From: Oligoflexus sp.
GTDB lineage: Bacteria > Bdellovibrionota_B > Oligoflexia > Oligoflexales > Oligoflexaceae
Direction of reading: 5' to 3'
Assembly: GCF_035712445.1 (NCBI RefSeq)
Contig: NZ_DASTAT010000068.1
Span: 62,001-126,000 of the forward strand
Length of the DNA stretch: 64,000 bases
The notes beneath the pieces are model-generated. The model searched no databases, was not told where the DNA came from, and saw nothing but the letters and a program-made list of their open reading frames with translations. A program made the translations under genes and the position numbers. Below, piece after piece: positions 1 through 9,213 of this stretch (position 1 is the stretch's first letter; the number at the start of each line of letters is the position of its first letter).

Positions 1-2
1 CG

Positions 3-83
3 AGCGACCGCGTGGAAGCCATGCTCCCTCGCGACAAGCAGCCTCTGCCTACTTACGCCGATATGCTCTTCGGCATCGGTTGA
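3..83 (+). CDS. C-terminal end of an unidentified protein (partial)
   Basis: An open frame enters from the left edge and ends at TGA 81-83. The visible tail is 26 residues and ends YADMLFGIG. A hairpin that could act as a terminator begins 12 nt after the stop, which supports this being a real gene end. Too little is visible to name a family. Confidence 0.5.
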   Translation, partial: SDRVEAMLPRDKQPLPTYADMLFGIG

Positions 84-95
84 TACAGTCCGCCT

Positions 96-120
96 CGCCG
101 CCCTTCCGGGGCGGCGTTTC
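96..120 (+). terminator. Hairpin terminator between the partial gene and pyrE
   Basis: An 8-bp perfect stem (CGCCGCCC 96-103 with GGGCGGCG 109-116) closes a 5-nt loop and is followed by TTTCCCCCTT. The U-run is short, so termination strength is uncertain. Confidence 0.5.
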
Positions 121-197
121 CCCCTTAAATTCAAGCCTTTTCCAACTCCAGCCTTTGGTGTAGGATGCGCCCAAACTTGCCATAGGGGACCGTTTCG

Positions 198-872
198 ATG
201 ACCCTCAGCTTCTCCGAATTCATTCTCAACAATGAAATCATTGGTTTTTTCGATAAACCTCTGACCCTGAAGAGCGGCCGCCTCAGCCATTTTTACGTAA
301 ATTGGCGTAAGTCCACCAACGACGCCTGGATGCTCGATCAGTTGACCGACTACCTTGTGACGTTCATGCGTGAAAAGAATCTCGCCTGTGAAACTCTTTA
401 CGGCGTGCCGGAAGGGGCCACAAAAACTGCGGTGATTGCCGCGCTGAAATTGGCGAGGCAGTCCCCCAACTTTGCTCAGGGCAGCCATGTGATTGCCATG
501 GGCCGCGCCAAACCCAAACCGCACGGTGACCCTGCCGATCGCTTTTTCATCGGCCAGCCCCGCGGCGCGACCTTTGTCCTGGAAGATACGGTGACGACCG
601 GACTCTCTCTTTTTCAATGTCTCGATCAGTTGCTGGAAGCCGGCGTGGATGTGCGGGGTGTCATCTGTCTGACCGATCGTTGCGAGCGTCGCGATGATGG
701 CCTCACCGTTCCCGAATATCTGCAAAAAAAATACGGCTCCCACATCAGCTATCATCCGATGAGCCGCGCCCCCGAACTTCTGCGTCTCGCGGTGCGTCAG
801 CGTCAGCCTCCCCATGCTTTGGTGGAGGCCTTGGCCACTGAACTCGGTCTGCCTCTTGATCATCTGGTATAA
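198..872 (+). CDS. pyrE: Orotate phosphoribosyltransferase
   Basis: Transfers ribose-5-phosphate from PRPP to orotate to give OMP, the fifth step of UMP synthesis, in the cytoplasm. At 224 aa it is close to the usual length. The PRPP-binding loop is seen at about residues 126-137 (FVLEDTVTTGLS, the acidic pair E-D plus T-T-G), and an N-terminal stretch with LKSGRLSHFYVNWR matches the family's phosphate/orotate-binding start. ATG 198 is preceded by AGGGGAC at about 6 nt. The next gene begins 11 nt after the stop and encodes the following enzyme, so pyrE-pyrF form an operon. Confidence 0.93.
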   Translation: MTLSFSEFILNNEIIGFFDKPLTLKSGRLSHFYVNWRKSTNDAWMLDQLTDYLVTFMREKNLACETLYGVPEGATKTAVIAALKLARQSPNFAQGSHVIAMGRAKPKPHGDPADRFFIGQPRGATFVLEDTVTTGLSLFQCLDQLLEAGVDVRGVICLTDRCERRDDGLTVPEYLQKKYGSHISYHPMSRAPELLRLAVRQRQPPHALVEALATELGLPLDHLV

Positions 873-883
873 GGAGCCTTCTC

Positions 884-1666
884 ATGGATTTTCGTCAAAA
901 ATGGCTCGAAGCCGTGCAAAGAAAAAAGAGCCTTCTCTGCGTCGGCATAGATCCTGCGGAAGCTGCGCAAAGGCACGGGAATCAGATGCCCGAGGGCGTG
1001 AGCAAAACTGAATGGACGCGTTCCATCATCGAAGCGGTCGCGCCCTTCACAGCTGCGATCAAACTCAACCGCAATTATTTTAAAGACATCTCGCGCGAAG
1101 CCATGCGTTCTTTGAACGATCGCATTCACGCGCTGGGGATGGTCAGCATCGACGACAGCAAGCTTGCCGATATCGGCGATACCAACGATGCCGGTATCTA
1201 TCATGCAAAGCAGGAAGGCTTCGATGCCATCACCTATGCTCCTTTTCCCGGCAATACGCTGCAGGCCGGCAAGCAGGCTCAGGCCCATGACGTGGGATTG
1301 ATTCCTCTCGTGCTCATGTCGAATCCGGAATACCGCCTGATGAAAACGGCGCTGATCAACGGCGAACCTCTTTATCGTTTCCTCGCTCATCAGTCCGCCG
1401 AAGCCAAGGCCGCAGGGATAGTCATCGGCGCGCCAAGTCCTGGCAATCACATCACGCTCGAAGAAATCAGCGAAGTCGCCCGTATTCTGCCGGAAGCCTT
1501 GGTCCTGGTTCCTGGCATCGGCGCACAGGGTGGGGACATCGCCCCCATCCTCGGCATCTTTGGCCAACGCACCATAGCCAATGTTGGTCGTGCCATCATT
1601 TACGCCAAAGACCCGGCTCAAGAGGCCCGGAAATATCGTGACATGATCGCCGCCGCCCACAGCTGA
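884..1666 (+). CDS. pyrF: Orotidine-5'-phosphate decarboxylase
   Basis: Decarboxylates OMP to UMP. The catalytic array is visible as D91-S-K93-L-A-D96-I-G, and the phosphate-binding end as LVPGIGAQGG (around residue 210) followed by NVGRAI. With 260 aa and a separate late phosphate-binding segment it looks like the longer type-2 (PyrF/UMPS-like) subgroup rather than the 230-aa enterobacterial form. It lies 11 nt downstream of pyrE, with AAGGAG 6-7 nt before the ATG. An antisense open frame of similar length on the other strand is a mirror of this gene's codon bias. Confidence 0.93.
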   Translation: MDFRQKWLEAVQRKKSLLCVGIDPAEAAQRHGNQMPEGVSKTEWTRSIIEAVAPFTAAIKLNRNYFKDISREAMRSLNDRIHALGMVSIDDSKLADIGDTNDAGIYHAKQEGFDAITYAPFPGNTLQAGKQAQAHDVGLIPLVLMSNPEYRLMKTALINGEPLYRFLAHQSAEAKAAGIVIGAPSPGNHITLEEISEVARILPEALVLVPGIGAQGGDIAPILGIFGQRTIANVGRAIIYAKDPAQEARKYRDMIAAAHS

Positions 1667-1670
1667 ACAC

Positions 1671-1688
1671 CGGGGGCCCACGCCCCCG
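1671..1688 (+). terminator. GC-rich hairpin after pyrF
   Basis: A 7-bp stem, CGGGGGC (1671-1677) with GCCCCCG (1682-1688), and a 4-nt loop start 4 nt after the pyrF stop. There is no U-run, so it may be a weak or Rho-assisted end rather than a classical intrinsic terminator. Confidence 0.4.
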
Positions 1689-1702
1689 ATTCCTCAGCTC
1701 AA

Positions 1703-1806
1703 GCAGTCTCACCCCGCCCCACGCAGGCTCGGAACCAACCGCGCGATAACACCTGTTTCGCGCAGGCCAGGAGCCGGCGCACGCAGTCTCACCCCGCTCG
1801 GAACCA
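1703..1806. repeat. Broken direct repeat in the pyrF-phhA gap
   Basis: GCAGTCTCACCCCGC occurs at 1703-1717 and 1783-1797, and CTCGGAACCA at 1728-1737 and 1797-1806. In the second copy the two blocks are fused; in the first they are separated by 10 nt. This looks like a duplicated unit with an indel. Confidence 0.6.
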
Positions 1807-1873
1807 GCTCTCACTGGCAATTTTCTTGCATTCCCGGTAAAAAAATTCCTGGATCATCTCGAAGGGGGGCCCC

Positions 1874-3643
1874 ATGCAACGTACTTTGGACCGACTTCCG
1901 CCTTATCTCCGGGCATACTGCACCGAACACGACACCAGCAAGTACACTGCGCGTGATCACGCCGCCTGGCGCTATATCATGCGTCGGGCTATGGACTTTT
2001 TCCCCGAGCACGCGGTCAGCACCTATGTGCCAGGCTTCAAAAAAACCGGCCTGCGGGTGGATCGCATTCCCCATGTCGATGAAATTGATCACGCTCTCCA
2101 GGACATCGGCTGGGGCGCTGTGCCTGTCGTCGGCTTCATTGCGCCCTGGGCCTTCATCGAATTTCAGGCCCGCAAAATCCTGCCGATTGCCACTGATATG
2201 CGAAGCGTTGAACACATCGCCTATACACCCGCGCCGGATATCGTGCATGAGGCCGCTGGTCACGCGCCCATTCTTCCCGATAAGGACTACAGCGATTATC
2301 TCGCCTATTACGCCTCCCTCGGCTCCAAGGCCATCTATTCGAAACAGGATCTGATGCTTTACGAAGCCGTGCGCTACCTTTCCGATATCAAGGAAAAACC
2401 GGAAAGCACGGCCGTGATCATAGACGGGGCCGAGCAGCGCCTGCAGGAAGCCCTGAAGGCTTTCACGTACACATCCGAGCAGGCGCTGGTGGCCCGCATG
2501 AGCTGGTGGACGGCCGAGTATGGCCTTGTCGGTTCCCTCGAAGCGCCGAAGATTTACGGAGCCGGTCTTCTGTCGTCGGTCGGTGAATCGAAGCACGCGA
2601 TGACCAGCAAGGTGAAGAAAATTCGCCTGAACCTCGATTGCATCAAGTATTCGTATAACATCACCGAACCCCAGCCTCAGCTTTTCGTCGCCGAAAGCAT
2701 GCAGCATCTTCATGATGTCCTGCATGAACTCGACGCCATGCTCGCCTATCGCATCGGCGGGATCGAAGCTTTGAAACGCGGCAAGGAAGGCGAAGCCGTT
2801 TGCACGGTGGAACTCAATACCAAAGTCGGCATCACGGGACGCCTGACGGAATTCGAAGCCGTCGGTGATCGCGTGGACTTCATCAAATTCGCGGGCCCCG
2901 TACAGATCAGCTACGAAAACCGGGAAATGGAAGGCCAAGGCACCGCCCGCCACGCCCATGGCTTCAGCTCGCCGATCGGCCGCCTCGCCGGTCACACCGA
3001 TCGCGCACTGGCGAGCATGAATGACAATGAACTGCGGGAATTGGGACTCGCTGTGAATCAGAATGCGAAGCTTCGCTTTGCCTCGGGTTTTGAAGTCAGC
3101 GGCCGCGTCCTGCGTCTTCATCGGGAAAAAGGCCAGCTCGTGCTGGTCACCTTCACCGACTGCTCCGTCCGCAAAAGCGGTCAGCTTTATTTCGATCCGG
3201 CCTGGGGCGAGTTTGATATGATCGTCGGTGATTCCGTACCCTCGGTGTATGGCGGTCCTGCCGATCGTGAAAAATACGGTGAGCAGGAAATCACTCCCGC
3301 CGCGACCACGCCGGCGCGCAGCACGCCCTTCACTCCGGAAGAGCTGGATGGAATCTCGTGCTATCAAAAACTGCGGGCCTTGCGGGATCATCTCGCGCGT
3401 CCTGGAGCTGATAAAAAATCAGCCATGAGCGAGCTTGAGCAGCTTGCCGATACTGTTGGAAAGCATCATCCCAGTGAATGGCTCCTGCAATTGGAAGTCT
3501 ACGAACTGGCCCGCGAACATCTTGACTCACAGGGTCTGACGTCAGGCTGGGTTCGCCAGCTGAGCCAGCGTCTTGAGCCTTCGAAACAAGCGAGTGATGA
3601 TACAAGAGAACTTGTTGCGGAAGGCTTGAAACTCCTCCATTAA
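1874..3643 (+). CDS. phhA: Aromatic amino acid hydroxylase (phenylalanine 4-monooxygenase-like), long form
   Basis: Pterin-dependent, iron-containing hydroxylase expected to convert phenylalanine to tyrosine. The iron ligands are visible: HEAAGH gives H125 and H130, and the conserved Glu sits at about E215 in SWWTAEYGL. At 589 aa it is twice the length of the classical 260-300-aa bacterial enzyme. The catalytic core fills the N-terminal half (about residues 40-320), and the rest is a C-terminal extension. Similar long forms are known in some Bacillus and delta-like bacteria. GAAGGGGGG lies just before ATG 1874. There is no ACT-type regulatory domain in front of the core. Pterin recycling genes (phhB) are not adjacent. 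Substrate (Phe against Tyr or Trp) cannot be settled from motifs alone. Confidence 0.85.
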   Translation: MQRTLDRLPPYLRAYCTEHDTSKYTARDHAAWRYIMRRAMDFFPEHAVSTYVPGFKKTGLRVDRIPHVDEIDHALQDIGWGAVPVVGFIAPWAFIEFQARKILPIATDMRSVEHIAYTPAPDIVHEAAGHAPILPDKDYSDYLAYYASLGSKAIYSKQDLMLYEAVRYLSDIKEKPESTAVIIDGAEQRLQEALKAFTYTSEQALVARMSWWTAEYGLVGSLEAPKIYGAGLLSSVGESKHAMTSKVKKIRLNLDCIKYSYNITEPQPQLFVAESMQHLHDVLHELDAMLAYRIGGIEALKRGKEGEAVCTVELNTKVGITGRLTEFEAVGDRVDFIKFAGPVQISYENREMEGQGTARHAHGFSSPIGRLAGHTDRALASMNDNELRELGLAVNQNAKLRFASGFEVSGRVLRLHREKGQLVLVTFTDCSVRKSGQLYFDPAWGEFDMIVGDSVPSVYGGPADREKYGEQEITPAATTPARSTPFTPEELDGISCYQKLRALRDHLARPGADKKSAMSELEQLADTVGKHHPSEWLLQLEVYELAREHLDSQGLTSGWVRQLSQRLEPSKQASDDTRELVAEGLKLLH

Positions 3644-3651
3644 ACCTTCAT

Positions 3652-3680
3652 GCCGGTCTTCACGGCCGGCCACTTTTCTC
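3652..3680 (+). terminator. Probable terminator after the hydroxylase
   Basis: GCCGGT (3652-3657) pairs with GCCGGC (3665-3670, one G-U pair) over an 8-nt loop located 8 nt after the stop, followed by CACTTTTCTC. The stem is short. Confidence 0.4.
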
Positions 3681-3801
3681 TGCGGAATACCGAACAAAGC
3701 TGCAAGCTCACGTCATCTATATTATGCTGCTTTCGGTCGCTCATGCCTTCATGCAGAGTCCCGCGACGCAGCCATGCTAAGCCTCAAGATTCGGATGTCT
3801 C

Positions 3802-6800
3802 ATGACACGTCAGAGCAGCTCTACTCCCATCGACCTCAATGCCATCCTAGCTGGCGGGGGCAAGATGGGTGTCCTTATTCGCAGCTTTGACTGGTCCACG
3901 ACTCCCCTGGGTCCGATCGAATCCTGGCCCCAGAGTCTTCTCACGTCCGTCAGTATAATTCTGAATTCCCAGCATCCGATGTGGATCGGCTGGGGTCCGG
4001 TTAATACTTTTTTATATAATGATCCCTATATCGACGTGCTCAGCCTCGCCAAGCATCCCTGGGCGCTGGGCCGTCCCGCTGCTGAAGTTTGGGCGGAAAT
4101 CTGGGACATTTGCGGACCGCTCGCTGATAAAGTTTTTCAGCGGGGTGAACCCTCGTTCGTGAGCGATGTTCAGCTCTTTATGAGCCGCGGTGATTGCCTC
4201 GAGGAAACCTACTATTCATTTTCCTATAGTCCCATCCGGGACGAGACAGGCAGCGTAGGCGGACTTTTCTGTCCATCGGCGGAAACAACGGCGAAAATCC
4301 TCAGCGAACGCCGTCTTGCCACGCTATCCGAATTATCGGGCCGGGCCCTTTCCGAAAAATCCTCGGATGCTGTATGGAAAGCCGCGGCGGAAGCCCTTTC
4401 CAAAAATCCTGCCGATATTCCCTTCGCTCTCCTTTATCGTCTGTCCAGCGATCGGAATCAAAGTCACCTCATGGAGCACTTCGGTCTGGATTCCGCCACA
4501 GGACTCCTTTACGAAGATCTGGATGTGCATGGCAAGGCTGAAGGTCAACTGTGGCCGCTGCAAAGCGTAGTGGATTCCCTCCATCCTCAGGTCTGCGATC
4601 TGAGTGGAATTCCACACAGGCCCACGGGCCTTGCCCAGCAGACCGTGCACGAAGCCCTGGTGCTGCCTATCGTATCACCGGGACAGGATCAGGCGTCGGG
4701 TATTTTGATTGCCGGCATCAATCCATGCAGGAAGCTCGATACTGAATATGAAACCTTTTTAAAGCTCGCAGCCAATCAAATGGCGGCCGCACTTCAGAGC
4801 GCGGAAGCTTATGAAAGCGAGAAGAGTCGGGCCGAGAAGCTGGCTGAACTCGACCAGGCCAAGACCCGCTTCTTCAGCAATATCAGCCACGAGTTCCGTA
4901 CGCCACTGACGCTGATGCTCGGGCCCCTCGAAGATATTCTAGCGAAGCCTGATCTTTCGCCTGACAAGGTTCGCGAGGAAGTTGAAGTCGCCCATCGCAA
5001 TAGCCTGAGACTTCTTAAGCTTGTGAACACTCTCCTCGATTTTTCGCGGATTGAAGCGGGCCGCATCCAGGCTCGCTACGAGGAATTGGATGTTGCAACG
5101 TTCACGACAGACCTCGCCAGCATGTTCCGCTCCACCATTGAACGGGCGGGACTCAATTTATACCTGGAATGCCATGCGGTCCAGCATCCCACCTTCATCG
5201 ATCCTGATATGTGGGAAAAAATCGTTCTGAACCTTCTCTCCAACGCGTTCAAGTTCACGCTGCAAGGCGGCATCACCGTGCGCTTGCATGAGGCGGATCA
5301 AACTCTGATCCTGACCGTCAGCGATACTGGAATCGGCATTCCGCCCGAGGCTCTGCCTGATCTTTTCAAACGCTTCCATCGCGTGGATGGAGCCCGCGGC
5401 CGCACCCACGAAGGCAGCGGCATCGGTCTGGCCTTGGTGCATGACCTTGTGCATCTGCATGGCGGCACGATCGACGTTCAGAGCATCCCAGGAGAAGGCA
5501 CCCGTTTTCGCATCATGATCCCAACCGGCTCGTCGCATCTGCCCGCGGATCGTATCGTCAGCCAGGGTCAAGGCTCGCGAACGACGCGGGCTGCAGCGTA
5601 TATCGAGGAAGCCCGCCGCTGGCTCGGTGGTCATGGTGAGACGCTTCCTCCGTCTCACGATATGGATCCACGCTTCAAGATGACCAGCGGCGCGCGCGTT
5701 CTTCTCGTCGATGACAACGCCGACATGCGGGAGTATTTGCAAAAAATCCTGCAGCAGAACTGGACGGTGATGACCGCATCGAACGGTGCGGAAGCCTGGG
5801 AGATCGCGCGTGCAACCGTCCCGGACCTTGTGCTGACCGATGTGATGATGCCCATCCTTGATGGCTTCGGACTCTTGAAAGCGCTGCGCGAGGATCCTCG
5901 AACGCGGCTTATTCCCATCATTATGCTTTCCGCTCGCGCGGGTGAAGAATCCCGCGCCGAGGGGATGGAAGCCGGAGCGGATGATTATCTGGCCAAGCCC
6001 TTCAGCGCTCGCGAGCTCCTGGCCCGCGTCGGCGCCAACCTTGAAATGGCCCGCATCAGCCGTGAGGCTCGTGAGCGCGAGCATATGCTGAGGCGGGAAG
6101 CGGAAGAGGCTCATGCGACCACGCTTGCCGTCCTGGAAAGCATCGGGGACGGCTACCTGGGACTTGGTCCCAACTGGGAAATTACGGCGTTTAATGTGCA
6201 GGCGGAAAAAATCAATGGTCTCCGCCGCGAGGATGTTCTAGGCAAAACCCATTGGGAGGTTTGGCCTGCCTCCGTCGGCACGTCTTTGGAGCAGGAATAC
6301 CGACGGGCTGCGATTGAAAGAAAGCCCCGCGTCATTGAGAATTTTTATGAGCCTCTGGGCCGCTGGTTCGAAGTCAATATCTATCCCGCCAAGGACGGCG
6401 GCATCTCCTGCTTTTTCCGCGATATCACCGAACGCAAGGAAGCCATGCTGCGGCACGACCTCGCGAGGCGGGAACTGCAGAGCATCTTCAAACATGCGCC
6501 GGTGGGCATGGCGGTTTTGGAAGGCGCGGATTACACCTATTCCCTTGTGAATGATGAATTCATCAAACTCTGGACGGGTTCGTCCGACGTTCTCGGCCGC
6601 ACGTTTCTTGATGTCACCCCGGATGCCAGGGAACAGGGTTTCCTGGCGATTCTCGATCGCGTGTATCAGGGTGGACAGGCGGAAACCATTCACGATATGC
6701 CGGTCCGCTCTCGACTGACCGATGGCCGCCTTCAGGAATTCCACGTGGCCTTCGTCTATGCGCCGAAGCTGGATGACAAGGGTCGGGTCACTGGCGTCGT

Positions 6801-8022
6801 GGCGATCGTGATCGACATCACCGCGCGAAAAAAAGCCGAGCAGGAACGCGAGAAGCTCCTTGCACACCTGACCGAAGTCGATCGACGCAAGGATGAATTC
6901 CTCGCCGTGCTGTCCCATGAACTCCGGAGTCCTTTGAATGTGATCGGGGGGCATGCGGAACTCCTGCGCTATGAAGAGCCCGGCACGCAGGAATTCATGG
7001 ATTCCCTGGATGCGATTGAACGCAATACCAAGGCGCAGACCCAGCTCATCTCCGACCTTCTGGATATCTCCCGCATCGTAACCGGAAAATTCCTGCTCGA
7101 TGTCAGCAGTTTCGCCCTGACTCCCGTCGTGCATGCCGCGGTCGATGCCGTTCGTTTCGGAGCGGAATCCAAGGGCGTCCGCATCAATCTGCAGCTCGAT
7201 CCTCGGGTCGATTCCTTTATGGGCGATGCCATGCGCGTGCAGCAGCTGATATGGAATCTTCTGTCCAACGCTGTGAAATTCACGGCGCCGGGCGGCTCTG
7301 TGACGTTGGCCACCGAGCTTTTGAATGGCGCCATTGCCATCCGCGTGAATGATACCGGCAAGGGCATCAGTCCTGATTTCCTGCCTTATGTCTTCGATCG
7401 TTTCCATCAGGAGGACGCGTCGAACACCCGTAAATTCGGGGGTCTTGGTTTGGGTCTGGCCATCGTCCGGCACATTGCCGAGCTGCATGGGGGCTCCGTC
7501 GCAGCCAGCAGCGAGGGCCGGAACAAGGGTTCGACGTTTACCATCCGGCTTCCGGTTCGCATTCATAACCCGCATGAAGTTTTGGATGATACGGCCGAGG
7601 AAAAAAGCCTGCAAAGGGCAAGGAGGCCTCTGGAGGGCCTTAGCATTCTGGTGGTCGATGATCAACAGGACGCGCGGGAGATGGTTTCCAAAGCCTTTCA
7701 TCACATGGGCGCCATCAATAACCTTGCGCCGTCCGGTGCGGCCGCCCTGGAACTTCTCACCATCAAAAAATTCGATGCGATCGTCTGTGACGTCGGCATG
7801 CCCGAGATGAATGGACTTGAATTCATTCAGCGCTGGCGGGCGATTGAAAAAGAACGGCAGCTGACGATCACCCCGGCCATTGCCTTGACGGCCTATGCCA
7901 GCGAGCAGGATCGGCTGGAAGCGCTGGAAGCCGGTTTTCAAGCCCACCTCACCAAGCCCATGAGGATTTCCGAGCTGAGCAAGGCCGTCGCCGCCATCTG
8001 CAAAGACGCATTGGATAATTGA
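3802..8022 (+). CDS. Hybrid sensor histidine kinase with two complete kinase cores and two receivers
   Basis: Cytoplasmic multi-domain phosphorelay protein of 1406 aa with no signal peptide or membrane span. Order: N-terminal PAS-like domain (about 15-150), GAF-like segment (190-345), HisKA with H363 in SHEFRTPLT, HATPase with LLSNAFKF and DTGIGIPPE, receiver with D680 in LTDVMMP, PAS (about 770-880), PAS (about 890-1010), a second HisKA with H1039 in SHELRSPLN, a second HATPase with LLSNAVKF and DTGKGISPD, and a final receiver with D1330 in VCDVGMP. All catalytic landmarks are intact in both cores. There is no DNA-binding or other output domain and no adjacent response regulator, so its target lies elsewhere. 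The stop overlaps the earliest possible start of the next frame, but that gene really begins further downstream. It is either a signal integrator with two input modules or a fusion of two kinases. Confidence 0.92.
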   Translation: MTRQSSSTPIDLNAILAGGGKMGVLIRSFDWSTTPLGPIESWPQSLLTSVSIILNSQHPMWIGWGPVNTFLYNDPYIDVLSLAKHPWALGRPAAEVWAEIWDICGPLADKVFQRGEPSFVSDVQLFMSRGDCLEETYYSFSYSPIRDETGSVGGLFCPSAETTAKILSERRLATLSELSGRALSEKSSDAVWKAAAEALSKNPADIPFALLYRLSSDRNQSHLMEHFGLDSATGLLYEDLDVHGKAEGQLWPLQSVVDSLHPQVCDLSGIPHRPTGLAQQTVHEALVLPIVSPGQDQASGILIAGINPCRKLDTEYETFLKLAANQMAAALQSAEAYESEKSRAEKLAELDQAKTRFFSNISHEFRTPLTLMLGPLEDILAKPDLSPDKVREEVEVAHRNSLRLLKLVNTLLDFSRIEAGRIQARYEELDVATFTTDLASMFRSTIERAGLNLYLECHAVQHPTFIDPDMWEKIVLNLLSNAFKFTLQGGITVRLHEADQTLILTVSDTGIGIPPEALPDLFKRFHRVDGARGRTHEGSGIGLALVHDLVHLHGGTIDVQSIPGEGTRFRIMIPTGSSHLPADRIVSQGQGSRTTRAAAYIEEARRWLGGHGETLPPSHDMDPRFKMTSGARVLLVDDNADMREYLQKILQQNWTVMTASNGAEAWEIARATVPDLVLTDVMMPILDGFGLLKALREDPRTRLIPIIMLSARAGEESRAEGMEAGADDYLAKPFSARELLARVGANLEMARISREAREREHMLRREAEEAHATTLAVLESIGDGYLGLGPNWEITAFNVQAEKINGLRREDVLGKTHWEVWPASVGTSLEQEYRRAAIERKPRVIENFYEPLGRWFEVNIYPAKDGGISCFFRDITERKEAMLRHDLARRELQSIFKHAPVGMAVLEGADYTYSLVNDEFIKLWTGSSDVLGRTFLDVTPDAREQGFLAILDRVYQGGQAETIHDMPVRSRLTDGRLQEFHVAFVYAPKLDDKGRVTGVVAIVIDITARKKAEQEREKLLAHLTEVDRRKDEFLAVLSHELRSPLNVIGGHAELLRYEEPGTQEFMDSLDAIERNTKAQTQLISDLLDISRIVTGKFLLDVSSFALTPVVHAAVDAVRFGAESKGVRINLQLDPRVDSFMGDAMRVQQLIWNLLSNAVKFTAPGGSVTLATELLNGAIAIRVNDTGKGISPDFLPYVFDRFHQEDASNTRKFGGLGLGLAIVRHIAELHGGSVAASSEGRNKGSTFTIRLPVRIHNPHEVLDDTAEEKSLQRARRPLEGLSILVVDDQQDAREMVSKAFHHMGAINNLAPSGAAALELLTIKKFDAIVCDVGMPEMNGLEFIQRWRAIEKERQLTITPAIALTAYASEQDRLEALEAGFQAHLTKPMRISELSKAVAAICKDALDN

Positions 8023-8114
8023 GAGTTTTTTGGGTTTCGCCCCAAAACAGGAAATTACAGGAAAAAGAGCTTGCTCCGATAGACACTTATCAACTGTCGA
8101 GAGGAAGCCCTGCC

Positions 8115-8600
8115 GTGCGACGTATGGACCCGAAAACGCCCAGTGAAAGTTCCGTGATCATGACGCAACTGGTTCTGCCTGAGCACACCAATCCGCTCGG
8201 CTCCATCTTCGGGGGTGTGATCATGTCCTGGATGGATATCGCCGCCGGGATCTGCGCGCAGAGGCACAGCCGGACCGAAGTCGTCACGGCTGCGGTGGAT
8301 ACCCTTCATTTCTTAAGTCCAGTGAAGATCGGCTGGGTCGTGACTCTGAAGGCCACGGTCAACTACGCCCGCACATCCAGCTGCGAGGTCGGAGTTCGCA
8401 TTGATTCTGAAAATCCGCTGACCGGTGAGCACTTTCACACAGCCAGCGCTTACTTTACGATGGTGGCCCTTGGCAGTGACAAGCGTCCGACCAAGATCCC
8501 CCCGCTCCGTCCGGAATCAGATATTGAAAAGCAGCGTTTTGAAGAGGCGGAATTCCGCTGGCAGGAGCGGCAAAGGCTCAGGAAACAGGCGAAAGACTGA
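8115..8600 (+). CDS. Acyl-CoA thioesterase, hot-dog fold (YciA/BACH-like)
   Basis: Single hot-dog-domain thioesterase (161 aa) hydrolysing acyl-CoA to free fatty acid and CoA in the cytoplasm. Visible family features are MTQLVLPEHTNPLGSIFGG with the catalytic-type Asn/His region, followed by WMDIAAGI and VDTLHFLSPVKIG. I chose GTG 8115 because GAGGAAG (8101-8107) lies 7 nt upstream. ATG 8124 is a weaker alternative, and a longer frame back to 8019 would overlap the kinase without a ribosome site. The C-terminal 30 residues are charged and helical. The chain-length preference cannot be read from the sequence. Confidence 0.87.
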   Translation: MRRMDPKTPSESSVIMTQLVLPEHTNPLGSIFGGVIMSWMDIAAGICAQRHSRTEVVTAAVDTLHFLSPVKIGWVVTLKATVNYARTSSCEVGVRIDSENPLTGEHFHTASAYFTMVALGSDKRPTKIPPLRPESDIEKQRFEEAEFRWQERQRLRKQAKD

Positions 8601-8608
8601 TCAGTCTT
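8593..8608. terminator. 16-bp palindrome spanning two back-to-back stop codons
   Basis: AAGACTGATCAGTCTT is a perfect palindrome centred on the TGA of the thioesterase (8598-8600) and the TGA of the opposite-strand globin (8603-8601). The two genes have no spacer. It could form a cruciform or a weak hairpin ending both transcripts; no long U-run follows. Confidence 0.45.
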
Positions 8609-9056
8609 CCGCGGTGTTCACCATCCATCCGGAAAAGCCATCCAGGAATTTTTTAAAGCCGTCCAGATGCTGCAAGGGAAACTGATAACGCTCCGGGTGC
8701 TCCAGCACTCGGTAAAAGCAGGCGAGCCACTCCCTCCGATGCGCTTCCGTGATGCGGAAGGGCAGATGCCGGGCTCGCATGCGCGGCGGCCCATAGGTTT
8801 CCATATAAATCGGCGGGCCACCGAGAAGTCCGATGAAGAACAGAGCTGATTTTTCCGAAGCCCGCACGAGTTCCCGCGGAAACATTCCGGCAATCGCCGA
8901 CCGTCCGAGCCCTTCATAAAAATCGCGCAGCATCGCTTTGATATTCTCATCACCCATAAGGCCATAAATCTCGCGACTTGGAGCTGCCGCACCATTCGGA
9001 CCTGAATCGGGCACATGAAGCGGAGAATCCGCCTTTCGAAAGAACTTTTCGCGCAT
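8601..9056 (-). CDS. Truncated haemoglobin, group II-like
   Basis: Small haem globin (151 aa) of the kind linked to O2/NO handling. The trHb signature is clear: LLGGPPIYMETYGPP, then RMRARHLPF with the proximal haem ligand H97, and ITEAHRREWLACFYRVL. The upstream helix has IYGLMGDENIKAMLRDFY. Start ATG 9056 is supported by GGAGG 8 nt upstream; a longer frame to 9212 has no ribosome site and starts with low-complexity residues. There is an N-terminal extension of about 25 residues before the globin fold. It is divergent from the secreted DUF4189 gene and convergent with the thioesterase. Confidence 0.88.
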   Translation of the reverse strand: MREKFFRKADSPLHVPDSGPNGAAAPSREIYGLMGDENIKAMLRDFYEGLGRSAIAGMFPRELVRASEKSALFFIGLLGGPPIYMETYGPPRMRARHLPFRITEAHRREWLACFYRVLEHPERYQFPLQHLDGFKKFLDGFSGWMVNTAED

Positions 9057-9213
9057 GCAGAAAACCTCCGCTTGAGGCTTAGTCCTAGCCGGCCCCCGGG
9101 TTTTCGTCAACACTCTTCCGACTGAGAGCGGCAAAACGAGCCCCCCTCGACCAGGATTCGGTGGTGAAGACCAGGCACATAAATTTTTTCCTGCAACAAA
9201 ATTTTTTTTCAAG

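Noticed and set aside
6238..7947. 569-codon open frame opposite the hybrid kinase
   Set aside because: The opposite strand clearly encodes the kinase with all motifs intact, so this frame is a by-product.
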